Made by a program: the position numbers and the translations under genes. Below, piece by piece: positions 1-7,790 of a stretch of DNA of 12,629 nt (position 1 is the stretch's first letter; every line of letters begins with the position of its first letter). The notes beneath the pieces were generated by a model, which made no database searches, was not told where the DNA came from, and saw only the letters and a list, made by a program, of their open reading frames with translations. The DNA is from Gammaproteobacteria bacterium (lineage in GTDB: Bacteria; Pseudomonadota; Gammaproteobacteria; Arenicellales; Arenicellaceae): contig DNHK01000377.1 of NCBI GenBank assembly GCA_003485905.1, positions 1 to 12,629 of the forward strand, given 5' to 3'.

Positions 1-338
1 CAAACTTACCTTTAGCGATTGCTGGCGTATGGTTATCGAATCCAGTCACCTGGATTCCTATGTACACCCCTCCCTATTTACTTGGTAGCTGGATAATCAG
101 TATTGAGCCCATCACACTTGGTGAAATCAACATACTAGCCCTTGGGTGGCACTACGTTGCACTATGGCTTGGCTGCCTGATAGCAGGCACATTCTCAGCA
201 TTACTTACACGTTGGTTTATTGATCTACTTTGGCGATTACAAATTCGTCAAAACTGGCAACGCAGGCGACGGCAAAGAATGATCAGAAAACTAAGGCGGA
301 CTAGTGGACTCTCAGAAGAAAATAGAACAAATCGCTAA
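1..338 (+). CDS. DUF2062-type membrane protein, C-terminal part (5' end outside window)
   Basis: The open frame is entered from the left edge (first full codon at 3) and continues through the Met codon at 60 to a TAA at 336-338, giving about 111 visible residues. Its beginning reads NLPLAIAGVWLSNPVTWIP followed by MYTPPYLLGSW. This resembles the conserved core of DUF2062 proteins, in which an N-P-(L/V)-T segment precedes P-x-Y and an aromatic/Gly-rich helix. One or two hydrophobic segments follow, with the clearest at about 31-55 codons after position 60. A strongly basic tail (RQNWQRRRRQR) then suggests a cytoplasmic C-terminus. The Met at 60 is internal, because homology continues upstream of it. 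DUF2062 proteins are small inner-membrane proteins of unknown function, often found near competence or Lol genes. The gene converges with lolD, leaving 50 bp between the two stops and no obvious terminator. Confidence 0.75.
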   Translation, partial: NLPLAIAGVWLSNPVTWIPMYTPPYLLGSWIISIEPITLGEINILALGWHYVALWLGCLIAGTFSALLTRWFIDLLWRLQIRQNWQRRRRQRMIRKLRRTSGLSEENRTNR

Positions 339-388
339 CTGGCATGTCCACTTAAATTAGGGCTTACAAGAAACAAGGCATGTTCGAC

Positions 389-1066
389 TTAGACTAAAAT
401 CCCGCCTTTCAAACGAAGCACCCTATCCAACTTGTTGGCCATGTTTTCATCATGTGTGACCATCACTAGCGCCGTGTTATTACGCACATTTAATTTGAGC
501 ATCTCTTCAAAAACTACACCAGCAGTACCGGAGTCCAAGTTACCAGTAGGTTCATCGGCTAAAATACATGCGGGCTGAGTTACCAGCGCACGCGCAATAG
601 CCCCACGTTGACGCTCCCCGCCCGACAATTCACCTGGGCGATGCTCAGCTCGATTATCCATCCCGATGCTTGCGAGTGTAGCAAGGGCTATTTCTAGTGC
701 CTCTTGCTTTTCGCGGCCCCTCACCCAGAGTGGCATTGCTACATTTTCAAGCAGAGTGAATTCCGGAAGAAGGTGATGAAATTGGTATATAAAACCCAAT
801 TTTCGATTACGAATATCACCGCGTTGTCGGTCTGAAAGCCTATCAAAACGTGCTCCGGTAATCCAAACCTCTCCAGTCGTTGGTAAATCCAAGCCGCCTA
901 GCAAATGGAGTAAAGTCGATTTTCCGGATCCAGAAGCGCCGACAATAGCCACGGTTTCGCCAGGCTCAATTGCCAAATCAATGCCGTTTAGTACATCTAC
1001 ACATAACGTGCCGTCATCAAACGTTTTACCCAAGCCTTCGCAGCGCAACACTGCCGAACTACTCAT
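389..1066 (-). CDS. lolD: Lipoprotein-releasing ABC transporter ATPase LolD
   Basis: This 225-residue ATPase has every ABC hallmark: Walker [10 protein letters not shown] (43-51), Q-loop Gln95, signature LSGGERQR (147-154), Walker B ILADEP (168-173) with catalytic Glu172, and H-loop His205. The stretch after the Q-loop, [18 protein letters not shown] (96-113), is very close to the E. coli LolD sequence as I remember it and separates it from MacB-type relatives. LolD powers extraction of outer-membrane lipoproteins from the inner membrane and their hand-over to the chaperone LolA. Its start overlaps the end of the permease gene by 8 bp, which indicates translational coupling. The usual gammaproteobacterial order is lolC-lolD-lolE, but here the next gene downstream is a convergent DUF2062 gene. 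The protein ends right after the KGGILV stretch, a normal length for the family. Confidence 0.95.
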   Translation of the reverse strand: MSSSAVLRCEGLGKTFDDGTLCVDVLNGIDLAIEPGETVAIVGASGSGKSTLLHLLGGLDLPTTGEVWITGARFDRLSDRQRGDIRNRKLGFIYQFHHLLPEFTLLENVAMPLWVRGREKQEALEIALATLASIGMDNRAEHRPGELSGGERQRGAIARALVTQPACILADEPTGNLDSGTAGVVFEEMLKLNVRNNTALVMVTHDENMANKLDRVLRLKGGILV

Positions 1067-2309
1067 ATCGCAATGCCTCAGCAGGCTGCGTGCGTGAAGC
1101 TCGCCATGCTGGATATATTGTTGCCAGCATGCTCGCTAGCAAGGCTGCAGGTACTATCAATGCTACATCCAGCCATTGTAATTGTGCCGGAAAGTCGCTA
1201 ATTACATAAATATCTGCTGGAAAAAATTCAAATCCAAATATGTTTTCGGCCCACGACACGATAGCTTCCAAATTCAGTGCTGTAATAACCCCAAAAATTG
1301 CGCCAACGATGACTCCAATAACACCGACCATCGTGCCCTGGATAAAAAAGATCTTCATTACCGAACCCGGAGACATTCCGAGAGTGCGCATAATGGCTAT
1401 ATCAGCCTGCTTATCCGTAACCACCATAATCAAAGTAGATACGATATTAAAAGCCGCGACTAAAATAATGACGAACAAGATAATACCCATGACGCGTTTT
1501 TCAACTGTCAGTGCACGAAAGAAATTCCGGTTTTCTTGAGTCCAATCGGTAACGTAATAGCTAAAATCAGAACGGGAGCTTACCTCCCGGCCGATCGTCG
1601 GAGCTTGATCAACGTCGTGGAGAGAAAGACGAACGCCCGAAACACTTGGTTCCAGCTTAAACAGTTTTGCCGCGTCAGTAATATTCAGTAGCGCAAGCGT
1701 ACTATCGTACTCATACATACCAACGCTAAATGTTCCCACCACATTAAACCGCCGCAGCCTCGGTAGTAAGCCTGCAGCCGTCATTTGGCCCTGAGGCGCA
1801 ATTAACGTCACCTTCTCGCCCACCTGTACATCTAGTTTCCGTGCCAACTGACCGCCTAAAATGACATTGTATTCACCAGCCACCAGTTGGTCGAAACCTC
1901 CTTCGATCATATGGTCCTGAATGTTCGACACTGAGGGCTCTTGCTGAGGGTCAATACCCCGCACCAAGGCACCACTTACAGCCCCTCCGGCACTCATCAA
2001 GCCTTGGCCATCGATAAATGGTGCTGCTGCAGCCACACCTTCAATTTGCTCGCTGTCGGCCTCGATTGCGCGCCATTCAACCAATTTGCCACCGTACCCC
2101 ATCACAGTGACATGTGATGCCACATCCAGGATACGCCCGCGTAACTCCCGCTCAAAGCCGTTCATAACGCTCATCACAGTGATTAAAGCCCAAACCCCGA
2201 GTGCGATACCAATTGTCGAAACTGCTGATATAAAAGAAATAAAACCGTTACGTCGCCGGGCGCGGGTATACCGGAGCCCAATAAACGAAGAAAGATTCAT
2301 CACTGACAT
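1059..2309 (-). CDS. lolC: Lipoprotein-releasing ABC transporter permease (LolC/LolE/LolF family)
   Basis: This 416-residue inner-membrane permease has the LolC/E layout. A short cytoplasmic N-terminus ends in [12 protein letters not shown] (9-20), and TM1 follows at about 24-48. A large periplasmic MacB-type domain spans about 50-270. TM2 lies at about 273-297, TM3 at about 322-346 and TM4 at about 380-402. The C-terminal [11 protein letters not shown] is typical. The segment [18 protein letters not shown] (171-188) sits where LolC carries the Hook that recruits LolA. The preferred start is the ATG at 2309, with GGAG nine bases upstream; the ATG at 2300 is a possible alternative. It lies 39 bp after lysS and overlaps lolD by 8 bp. 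Only one permease gene is present in this cluster, so the protein may act as a homodimer (LolF) instead of pairing with LolE. The subtype is therefore less certain than the family. Confidence 0.92.
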   Translation of the reverse strand: MSVMNLSSFIGLRYTRARRRNGFISFISAVSTIGIALGVWALITVMSVMNGFERELRGRILDVASHVTVMGYGGKLVEWRAIEADSEQIEGVAAAAPFIDGQGLMSAGGAVSGALVRGIDPQQEPSVSNIQDHMIEGGFDQLVAGEYNVILGGQLARKLDVQVGEKVTLIAPQGQMTAAGLLPRLRRFNVVGTFSVGMYEYDSTLALLNITDAAKLFKLEPSVSGVRLSLHDVDQAPTIGREVSSRSDFSYYVTDWTQENRNFFRALTVEKRVMGIILFVIILVAAFNIVSTLIMVVTDKQADIAIMRTLGMSPGSVMKIFFIQGTMVGVIGVIVGAIFGVITALNLEAIVSWAENIFGFEFFPADIYVISDFPAQLQWLDVALIVPAALLASMLATIYPAWRASRTQPAEALRYE

Positions 2310-2348
2310 TTAAGCGAACTCCAAAATTGAATCTTTCACAAACAATAC

Positions 2349-3866
2349 TTACGCTTCAGGTCGCATATGTGGGAATAACAACACGTCACGAATACTTGCA
2401 CTATCAGTAAATAACATTACTAATCGATCAATACCGATTCCTTCACCGGCGGTTGGCGGCATACCGTATTCCAGTGCACGAATATAGTCAGCGTCATAGT
2501 GCATGGCTTCATCATCACCCGCATCCTTTTCAGCGACTTGCGCCAAGAACCGTTCAGCCTGGTCTTCGGGATCATTTAGCTCCGAAAATCCATTTGCAAT
2601 TTCACGGCCCGCTATAAACATTTCAAATCTATCAGCCACCTCGGGATTATCATTGTTGCGGCGTGATAACGGCGATACCTCAACTGGATACTGGGTAATA
2701 AACGTCGGGGCTAGCAATCGATGCTCAACTGTTTTTTCAAAAATTTCGATCTGTAATTTACCGATGCCATAACTATCTTTTACGGGCACTTTCAAGCGTT
2801 CGCAATGTGAAACTAAAGCTGAACGATCATCCAAATCAGTAATACTGATATCAGCATTAAGTTCAAGAATAGATTCAGCGACTGTCATTCGTTTAAACGA
2901 CTTCGAAAAATCAAGTGTCTCCCCCTGATATACGACACTACCCGAACCATTCACATGTTCAGCCAACTTACGCAGCATATCTTCAGTTAGATCCATCAAG
3001 TCATTGTGATCCGCATAGGCTTGATAAAACTCCAGCATAGTAAACTCAGGATTGTGCCGTGTGCTTAAGCCTTCGTTTCGAAAATTACGGTTTATTTCGA
3101 ACACACGTTCAAAACCTCCAACGACCAGACGTTTCAAATATAACTCTGGCGCAATCCGCAAAAACATAGGCATATCTAGTGCGTTGTGATGAGTTTCAAA
3201 CGGTTTTGCCACCGCACCGCCTGGAATTGCCTGCAGCATTGGTGTTTCGACTTCCAAAAAATCACTGCTATCAAGATACCCGCGAATAAACGAAACGATA
3301 GCTGAGCGCTTGCGAAAAGTATTTCGGCTGTCTTCGTTCATGATTAAATCTACATAACGCTGGCGGTATTTAATCTCTTTGTCAGACAATCCGTGGTACT
3401 TCTCTGGCAACGGTCGTAAACCCTTAACCAATAATCGAATATCCGTAACACGGACACTTAACTCATCAGTTTTGGTGCGAAACAAAGTACCAGTAACACC
3501 AATAATGTCACCGCTATCCCACTTCTTGAATTCTTCATTATAAAACCCTTCAGGCAAGCTATCGCGCTGTACAAATAATTGAAAGCGCCCACTTCGATCC
3601 TGAATATGCGCAAAACTTGCTTTACCCATAATTCGTTTAGTCATTAAACGTCCCGCAAGGCTAACTTCAATTTCTTCCGCGGCCAGCGCCTCTGCATCGA
3701 CTCCAGAATATTTGTCGCTTAAATCGTTGGCCAAGTTAGATGGCGAAAAATCGTTTGGGTAAGCATGTCCCTGCACTCTCCAGCGGCCTAACTTCTCGCG
3801 CCGCTGTACAATCTGTTGATTCTCGTCAACTTCGATTGATTCCTTGGTATTTCCTTGATCGTTCAC
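2349..3866 (-). CDS. lysS: Lysine--tRNA ligase, class II
   Basis: This cytoplasmic enzyme charges tRNA-Lys with lysine using ATP. The protein has 505 residues, the same length as E. coli LysS. An N-terminal OB-fold anticodon-binding domain covers about 65-150, including the [15 protein letters not shown] stretch. The class II catalytic domain follows, with motif 1 around 195-220 (EVETPMLQ...PGGA), motif 2 around 253-281 ([14 protein letters not shown], then [12 protein letters not shown]) and motif 3 [14 protein letters not shown] (474-487). The start is a GTG at 3866 with a purine-rich AGAGAAGAAA just upstream. No downstream start would keep the N-terminal helix. The gene follows prfB by 177 bp, the same order as prfB-lysS in E. 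coli, and precedes lolC by 39 bp. No truncation or missing catalytic residue was seen. Confidence 0.97.
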   Translation of the reverse strand: MNDQGNTKESIEVDENQQIVQRREKLGRWRVQGHAYPNDFSPSNLANDLSDKYSGVDAEALAAEEIEVSLAGRLMTKRIMGKASFAHIQDRSGRFQLFVQRDSLPEGFYNEEFKKWDSGDIIGVTGTLFRTKTDELSVRVTDIRLLVKGLRPLPEKYHGLSDKEIKYRQRYVDLIMNEDSRNTFRKRSAIVSFIRGYLDSSDFLEVETPMLQAIPGGAVAKPFETHHNALDMPMFLRIAPELYLKRLVVGGFERVFEINRNFRNEGLSTRHNPEFTMLEFYQAYADHNDLMDLTEDMLRKLAEHVNGSGSVVYQGETLDFSKSFKRMTVAESILELNADISITDLDDRSALVSHCERLKVPVKDSYGIGKLQIEIFEKTVEHRLLAPTFITQYPVEVSPLSRRNNDNPEVADRFEMFIAGREIANGFSELNDPEDQAERFLAQVAEKDAGDDEAMHYDADYIRALEYGMPPTAGEGIGIDRLVMLFTDSASIRDVLLFPHMRPEA

Positions 3867-3934
3867 TTTCTTCTCTAATTAATATGTAAATTTATCTTAT
3901 CTTCACTAACTCAAGCCTCTGAAGTTGCTGATTG

Positions 3935-3980
3935 GTACGTTCTCAGTCTGGAACGTACTAGCAGCAGGCGTTTATAACGC
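3935..3980 (-). repeat. Two inverted repeats in the prfB-lysS intergenic region
   Basis: Between prfB and lysS there is a perfect 8-bp inverted repeat, GTACGTTC (3935-3942) and GAACGTAC (3951-3958), with an 8-base loop. A smaller one, GCGTT-TAT-AACGC, lies at 3968-3980. Neither is followed by a T-run on the minus strand, so they do not look like intrinsic terminators. They could form hairpins in the lysS leader or serve as an operator. The function is unknown. Confidence 0.5.
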
Positions 3981-4043
3981 AAAGATACCTGATTGAGTAT
4001 GTTTTATTACTTACTTCGAACAATTTTAATATCAGCCAGGTGC

Positions 4044-5139
4044 TTACAAGCCCTGTTTAAGACTGGCCTCAATAAACTGATCAAGTGCACCATCTAATAC
4101 AGCTTGTGTATTACTAGTCTCAACCGAAGTACGAAGATCCTTAATACGTGATTGATCCAGCACATAAGACCTAATTTGCTGCCCCCACCCAATATCAACT
4201 TTGTCGTCTTCCACCGCTTGTGCTTCTTCACGCCGTTTTTGCATCTCGGCCTCGTATAGCTTTGCTTTTAACATCCCCATCGCAGCATCACGATTACGAT
4301 GTTGCGAACGATCATTTTGGCACTGCACAACTATACCTGTAGGTTCGTGGGTAATTCTGATGGCTGATTCTGTTTTGTTAACATGCTGACCACCTGCACC
4401 GCTCGCTCGATAGGTATCAATACGTAAGTCTGAAGGATCTATATCTATATCCACACTGTCATCAATCTCGGGGTATACGTAAACTGATGCAAACGAAGTA
4501 TGCCGTCTACTTCCAGAATCAAATGGCGATTTTCGAACTAAGCGGTGCACTCCCGTTTCTGTGCGCGCATAGCCAAATGCATTTTCGCCACTGATCTTTA
4601 TTGTGGCACCTTTAATACCTGTAATTTCGCCGTTCGTGGCCTCGATAATTTCAGTTATAAAACCTTTGGCCTCCCCCCAACGCAAATACATACGCAGCAG
4701 CATGTTTGCCCAATCTTGAGCTTCAGTGCCACCCGAGCCCGACTGTATATCGATAAACGCGTTTTGGCCATCCATGGGCCCGGAAAACATACGCTGAAAC
4801 TCCAAAGCCGCAATCAGAGTCTCTAGCCCAAGAAGATCACTAGACACTGAATCGAACAATTCAATATCTTGCTCATCCTTGGCGAGTTGCAACATTTCAC
4901 GAGCATCAGTGACACCCGAGGCCGCTGACGAAAGAGACTCTACTATTTTTTCAAGCTGGGTACGTTCCTTCCCCAATTCTTGTGCTAAAGCCGGATCATC
5001 CCAAACACCTGGCTGCTCCAATTGAAGGCTTACTTCTTCCAAACGCTCCCGCTTTGTATCGTAGTCAAAGATACCCCCTTAACGCCGACTGGCGCTCGCT
5101 AAGGGCATCAATTTGCTCGAATAATTGGGTAAATTCCAT
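4044..5139 (-). CDS. prfB: Peptide chain release factor 2 (RF2), with programmed +1 frameshift
   Basis: RF2 recognises UGA and UAA stop codons and triggers peptide release. The gene starts at the ATG at 5139-5137, encodes 24 residues ([20 protein letters not shown], then RGYL), and meets an in-frame TGA at 5067-5065. Translation must slip +1 at CTT to continue as [12 protein letters not shown], giving 364 residues (E. coli has 365). The main frame carries the codon-recognition tripeptide SPF within [12 protein letters not shown] and the catalytic GGQ within [12 protein letters not shown]. The residue four positions before the first Gly of GGQ is Ala, the usual bacterial residue; E. coli K-12 has Thr there. 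The TTG near 5042 is not a real start, since it only marks where the second frame opens. No strong Shine-Dalgarno precedes the ATG. lysS lies 177 bp downstream. Confidence 0.96.
5061..5080 (-). promoter_or_regulatory. prfB autoregulatory +1 frameshift site
   Basis: On the minus strand the sequence reads AGGGGG TAT CTT TGA C. The AGGGGG is an internal Shine-Dalgarno-like element, CTT is the slippery codon, and the UGAC stop context is poor for termination. This is the canonical RF2 feedback switch: when RF2 is scarce, the ribosome pauses at UGA, the P-site tRNA slips by +1 onto UUU, and full-length RF2 is made. The spacing between the SD-like element and CTT matches the known E. coli arrangement. 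Confidence 0.96.
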
Positions 5140-5181
5140 ACAGGAAGAGGCTACAAGATTTACGTAAGGCTAGTGCGGCGG

Positions 5182-5210
5182 AGCATACTAAAATAGCATT
5201 AGAATTCCAA
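5182..5210 (-). promoter_or_regulatory. Possible sigma70 promoter for prfB
   Basis: On the minus strand TTGGAA (5210-5205) and TATGCT (5187-5182) are separated by 17 bases, a sigma70-like arrangement. It lies about 40 bases upstream of the prfB ATG. Each hexamer has a partial match to consensus. It was found by eye only and is one of several AT-rich possibilities. Confidence 0.35.
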
Positions 5211-5308
5211 TGCGTTTGAGTTCATCTCGGCTTATAAGGTAGGAACTAACCCTAACTAGCGACAACTATTAGATCAAGCAACCCCACAGATCCACCAATA
5301 CGATTGTC

Positions 5309-5360
5309 AAAAAAATCCCGAGCTAGCGCTCATCAATTGACAAACGAAACAAGCTCGGGA
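5309..5360 (-). terminator. Intrinsic terminator of the molybdenum hydroxylase operon
   Basis: A perfect 9-bp stem is formed by AGCTCGGGA (5352-5360) and TCCCGAGCT (5316-5324). In minus-strand direction it is followed immediately by seven T residues (5315-5309). The loop is long, about 27 bases, and can partly fold itself through AGCGCT. The element begins just 8 bases after the stop of the last hydroxylase gene. Confidence 0.85.
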
Positions 5361-5368
5361 ATATAGGT

Positions 5369-6367
5369 TTAAGATGCTTTCTTTAGTTCCTGCAGAGCGT
5401 CATATACTCTTTCAGCGGTAGCAGGCAAAGTCGTAATACGCACACCTACTGCATCATAAATTGCATTGCAAATAGCAGCGGCAGTCGGTACCGCAGTTGG
5501 TTCACCCACTCCCTTCGCACCAAAAGGCCCTGTTGGGTCAAAGTTTTTCACCAATTCGACCTCTATTTCAGGCATATCCAAACTAGTCGGAATAATATAA
5601 TTAGTTAAATTGGGATTTATTTGCCGACCTTCATCGTCAAACAAAATTTCTTCTTCAAGAGCAAAACCAACTCCCATAGAAATTCCACCCTGAATCTGGC
5701 CTTCCACCAACATCGGATTAATTGGCGTACCGCAATCATGTACTGCGACCATTCGTTTAACTTCTACCTCACCCGTCTCGTCATCAACCTCAACTTCGGC
5801 GATCTGTGTAGCATAAACATAGGTACTAAAAGGTTTACCCTGACCCGTTTCAGGGTCCATTGGTACTGTTGGTGGGTTGTATGTAGCACTACCCATCGCT
5901 GGTGTACCAGCTACAGACTCGCAATGAGTAGCAACCTCCCCTATACCAAGAGACTTGGATGGAAAGCCAAGCACTTGAATCCGACGGTCCACCGCCTTAA
6001 GCTGGTCTACAGGTACGCCTAACAAAGGTGCTGCGCCTTCGAACAATACTTGTCGGGCCTTTTCTGCGGCCAATTTAACCGCATTCCCTGTCACATAAGT
6101 CGTCCGACTAGCAATAGCACCATAATCGGTTGGTGTTGTGTCCGTATCGCCAGAAACGATATGCACGTCGTCTGTAGAAACACCTAATGCCTCGGCTACA
6201 ATTTGAGCCAAAACTGTAAGTGCACCCTGACCAGTTTCAACCGTTCCTGTCATAACGGCTGCAGTTCCATCAGTACTAACCTGAACTGTTGCACCACTAG
6301 GATTAGCCATAACAGTAAAACCTATCGGATACCACATGCAGGCCATACCGCGTCCACGTTTAATCAT
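5369..6367 (-). CDS. Molybdenum hydroxylase, second Mo-domain subunit (NdhM-like)
   Basis: This 332-residue protein corresponds to the C-terminal half of xanthine dehydrogenase-family molybdopterin subunits. Visible conserved parts, numbered from the ATG at 6367, are TVETGQGALTVLAQI (about 42-56, including the cofactor-contacting GQG), SRTTYVTGNAV (about 87-97), the HDCGTPINPMLVEGQIQGG segment (about 210-228), and GAKGVGEPTAVP (283-294). Glu289 in the last segment is the expected catalytic base. The preferred start is the ATG at 6367. AGGAG at 6380-6376 sits 8 bases upstream, and the ATG overlaps the TGA of the preceding gene as ATGA. A GTG at 6376 lacks such a site. The protein starts at KRGRGMA, where the single-chain relatives join their two Mo domains. 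It must pair with the upstream 470-residue subunit to complete the active site. The substrate is unknown. Confidence 0.88.
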   Translation of the reverse strand: MIKRGRGMACMWYPIGFTVMANPSGATVQVSTDGTAAVMTGTVETGQGALTVLAQIVAEALGVSTDDVHIVSGDTDTTPTDYGAIASRTTYVTGNAVKLAAEKARQVLFEGAAPLLGVPVDQLKAVDRRIQVLGFPSKSLGIGEVATHCESVAGTPAMGSATYNPPTVPMDPETGQGKPFSTYVYATQIAEVEVDDETGEVEVKRMVAVHDCGTPINPMLVEGQIQGGISMGVGFALEEEILFDDEGRQINPNLTNYIIPTSLDMPEIEVELVKNFDPTGPFGAKGVGEPTAVPTAAAICNAIYDAVGVRITTLPATAERVYDALQELKKAS

Positions 6368-7776
6368 GCCTTCCACTCCTGCCAGCCGAACCGTTCGCTT
6401 GCTTGTTTAAGTGACTCTTTAACAACTACGGTCTCAAGTTTTTGGCTAGTCGGGCTTGCTGACCCGTTAGAAAATGCATTCTTAAGTCGAATTTCGAGAG
6501 AGTCCATACCCAATTTTTCAGCGATGGTATCCATTTGCGATTCATAGGCGAAGCACACTTGTGGGGCTCCAAAACCACGCATTGCTCCGGTAACCGTTTT
6601 ATTAGTATATACAGCGTGAGCTTCAACATGAATATTTGGAATGTTATAAGGCCCTGCTGCTAGGATAGAGCCTTTACCCATAGTGGTGGAAGTCCAAGAA
6701 CAGTAAGCTCCACCATCTAATAGTAGATTTACTTTACGTGCGACAATAGTGCCATCGTTCATGACGCCCGTTTTATAGTCCATTATAAAAGGATGCCGTA
6801 TTGTCGACGAAACAAACTCATCAGCACGGGTATATACAGCTTTAACAGGTCGACCGGTCTTCCGTGAAAGAAGCGCGAGAATTGGTTCATTAGTAATTTC
6901 ATTCTTACCGCCAAAATTTCCTCCCACAGGCGTTCCTATTAGTCGAATTTTAGCCTGAGATAGTCCTAGAGTACGGGCTATATCCTGGCGACCTAGAGTA
7001 ACTCTGCCTAGGCTAGACCATATAGATACGCGTCCATTCGCGTCCCAAGACGCTATAGAGGCATGCGGCTCAATTGGCACATGTTCCACCATCTGCGTTT
7101 TGAATTGTTCCTCAAAAATATGATCACATTCTTTAAACGCTTTTTCCACATCACCCTTCTTAATGACTTTGTGTGCGTATACATTCGTATCACCACCATG
7201 AATTCTTGGCGATTTATCACCAAAAGCCTCGACCACATCATATACAGGAGTCATAGGCTCGTACTTGACCTTAATTTTAGCAAGCGCATCTGCTGCGACC
7301 TGTTCCGATATGGCTGCAACAGCAGCTACTCCATCACCTCGATGGCGAACAATCGTATCAGCAAGAACAGGTTGGTCTTGAAGTGTGGGCCCGAATGAAT
7401 TCAGCGGAATTTCTTTACCGGTAAGAGTAGCAAACACACCAGGCATTGCTTCAGCTTCACTGGTATCCACACTAATAATTTTTGCATATGAATGCTCACT
7501 GCGAAGAATCTTCGCATGAATCATATGAGTAAAACTCAGGTCATCTATATATTGCGTTTGCCCCAATCCATGTAAACGCCCGTCAGGCCGCGTAGCCCGT
7601 TGGCCAACTGCATTAGTATTTAGCCGAGACTCATGCTGAGGAAAGTCCGTCGGATAGGTAACCGGATTATCCGTTGGAATTTTACGAGAATCTTTTTTAC
7701 CAGTTGGAGTTGAGGTTTCCTTAGCCGTAATTACTTCTTTGTCGGCCTTTTTAAGATTTTTCATTCTTGTATTCAT
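6364..7776 (-). CDS. Molybdenum hydroxylase, first Mo-domain subunit (NdhL-like)
   Basis: This 470-residue protein corresponds to the N-terminal half of xanthine dehydrogenase-family large subunits. About 50 Lys/Thr-rich residues without recognised homology come first. The substrate-channel domain begins near 58-80 (GQRATRPDGRLHGLGQTQYIDD). Further family marks are EPHASIASWD (236-245), GTPVGGNFGGK (281-291, usually GGGFGGK) and AMRGFGAPQ (398-406), a molybdopterin-binding loop of the XDH type. The AYxCSFR active-site motif of aerobic CO dehydrogenase is absent. The protein ends at ERFGWQEWKA, just before the second Mo domain would begin, so the catalytic Glu is supplied by the next gene. A perfect AGGAGG at 7790-7785 precedes the ATG by 8 bases. 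Size and break point match NdhL of Eubacterium barkeri nicotinate dehydrogenase as I recall it. The substrate cannot be read from the sequence. Confidence 0.88.
   Translation of the reverse strand: MNTRMKNLKKADKEVITAKETSTPTGKKDSRKIPTDNPVTYPTDFPQHESRLNTNAVGQRATRPDGRLHGLGQTQYIDDLSFTHMIHAKILRSEHSYAKIISVDTSEAEAMPGVFATLTGKEIPLNSFGPTLQDQPVLADTIVRHRGDGVAAVAAISEQVAADALAKIKVKYEPMTPVYDVVEAFGDKSPRIHGGDTNVYAHKVIKKGDVEKAFKECDHIFEEQFKTQMVEHVPIEPHASIASWDANGRVSIWSSLGRVTLGRQDIARTLGLSQAKIRLIGTPVGGNFGGKNEITNEPILALLSRKTGRPVKAVYTRADEFVSSTIRHPFIMDYKTGVMNDGTIVARKVNLLLDGGAYCSWTSTTMGKGSILAAGPYNIPNIHVEAHAVYTNKTVTGAMRGFGAPQVCFAYESQMDTIAEKLGMDSLEIRLKNAFSNGSASPTSQKLETVVVKESLKQASERFGWQEWKA
6376..6380 (-). promoter_or_regulatory. 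Shine-Dalgarno for the second Mo subunit
   Basis: AGGAG lies 8 bases before the ATG at 6367, inside the last codons of the upstream subunit gene. Together with the ATGA overlap it decides the start and argues that the two reading frames are independent cistrons and not the pieces of a frameshifted gene. Confidence 0.75.
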
Positions 7777-7784
7777 AATCCTAG

Positions 7785-7790
7785 CCTCCT
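7785..7790 (-). promoter_or_regulatory. Consensus Shine-Dalgarno for the NdhL-like gene
   Basis: AGGAGG overlaps the stop of the preceding iron-sulfur subunit gene and lies 8 bases before the ATG at 7776. It fixes that start, including the unusual Lys-rich N-terminal extension. Confidence 0.8.

Noticed and set aside
3935..3958. Intrinsic terminator after prfB
   Set aside because: The hairpin is perfect but has no T-run in the minus direction.
5040..5042. TTG at 5042 as the prfB start
   Set aside because: The reading frame continues upstream to the frameshift site, and the encoded residues match RF2 N-termini.
5621..6022. Open frame of 133 codons on the plus strand inside the second Mo subunit gene
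   Set aside because: It is antisense to a well-supported conserved gene and has no recognisable domain. The same applies to the open frames at 7063-7398, 6203-6547 and 1240-1539.
6374..6376. GTG at 6376 as start of the second Mo subunit
   Set aside because: It has no Shine-Dalgarno at suitable distance, while the ATG at 6367 does and overlaps the previous stop.
6364..6380. A frameshift mutation or sequencing error splitting one molybdopterin subunit gene
   Set aside because: The second frame has its own AGGAG at good distance, an ATGA overlap, and a break exactly at the domain junction. The sizes match a known split enzyme. The possibility is not fully excluded without reads or homologues.
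6364..7776. Aerobic carbon monoxide dehydrogenase (CoxL)
   Set aside because: The AYxCSFR active-site loop with its Cys is missing; the protein has AMRGFGAPQ of the xanthine dehydrogenase type.
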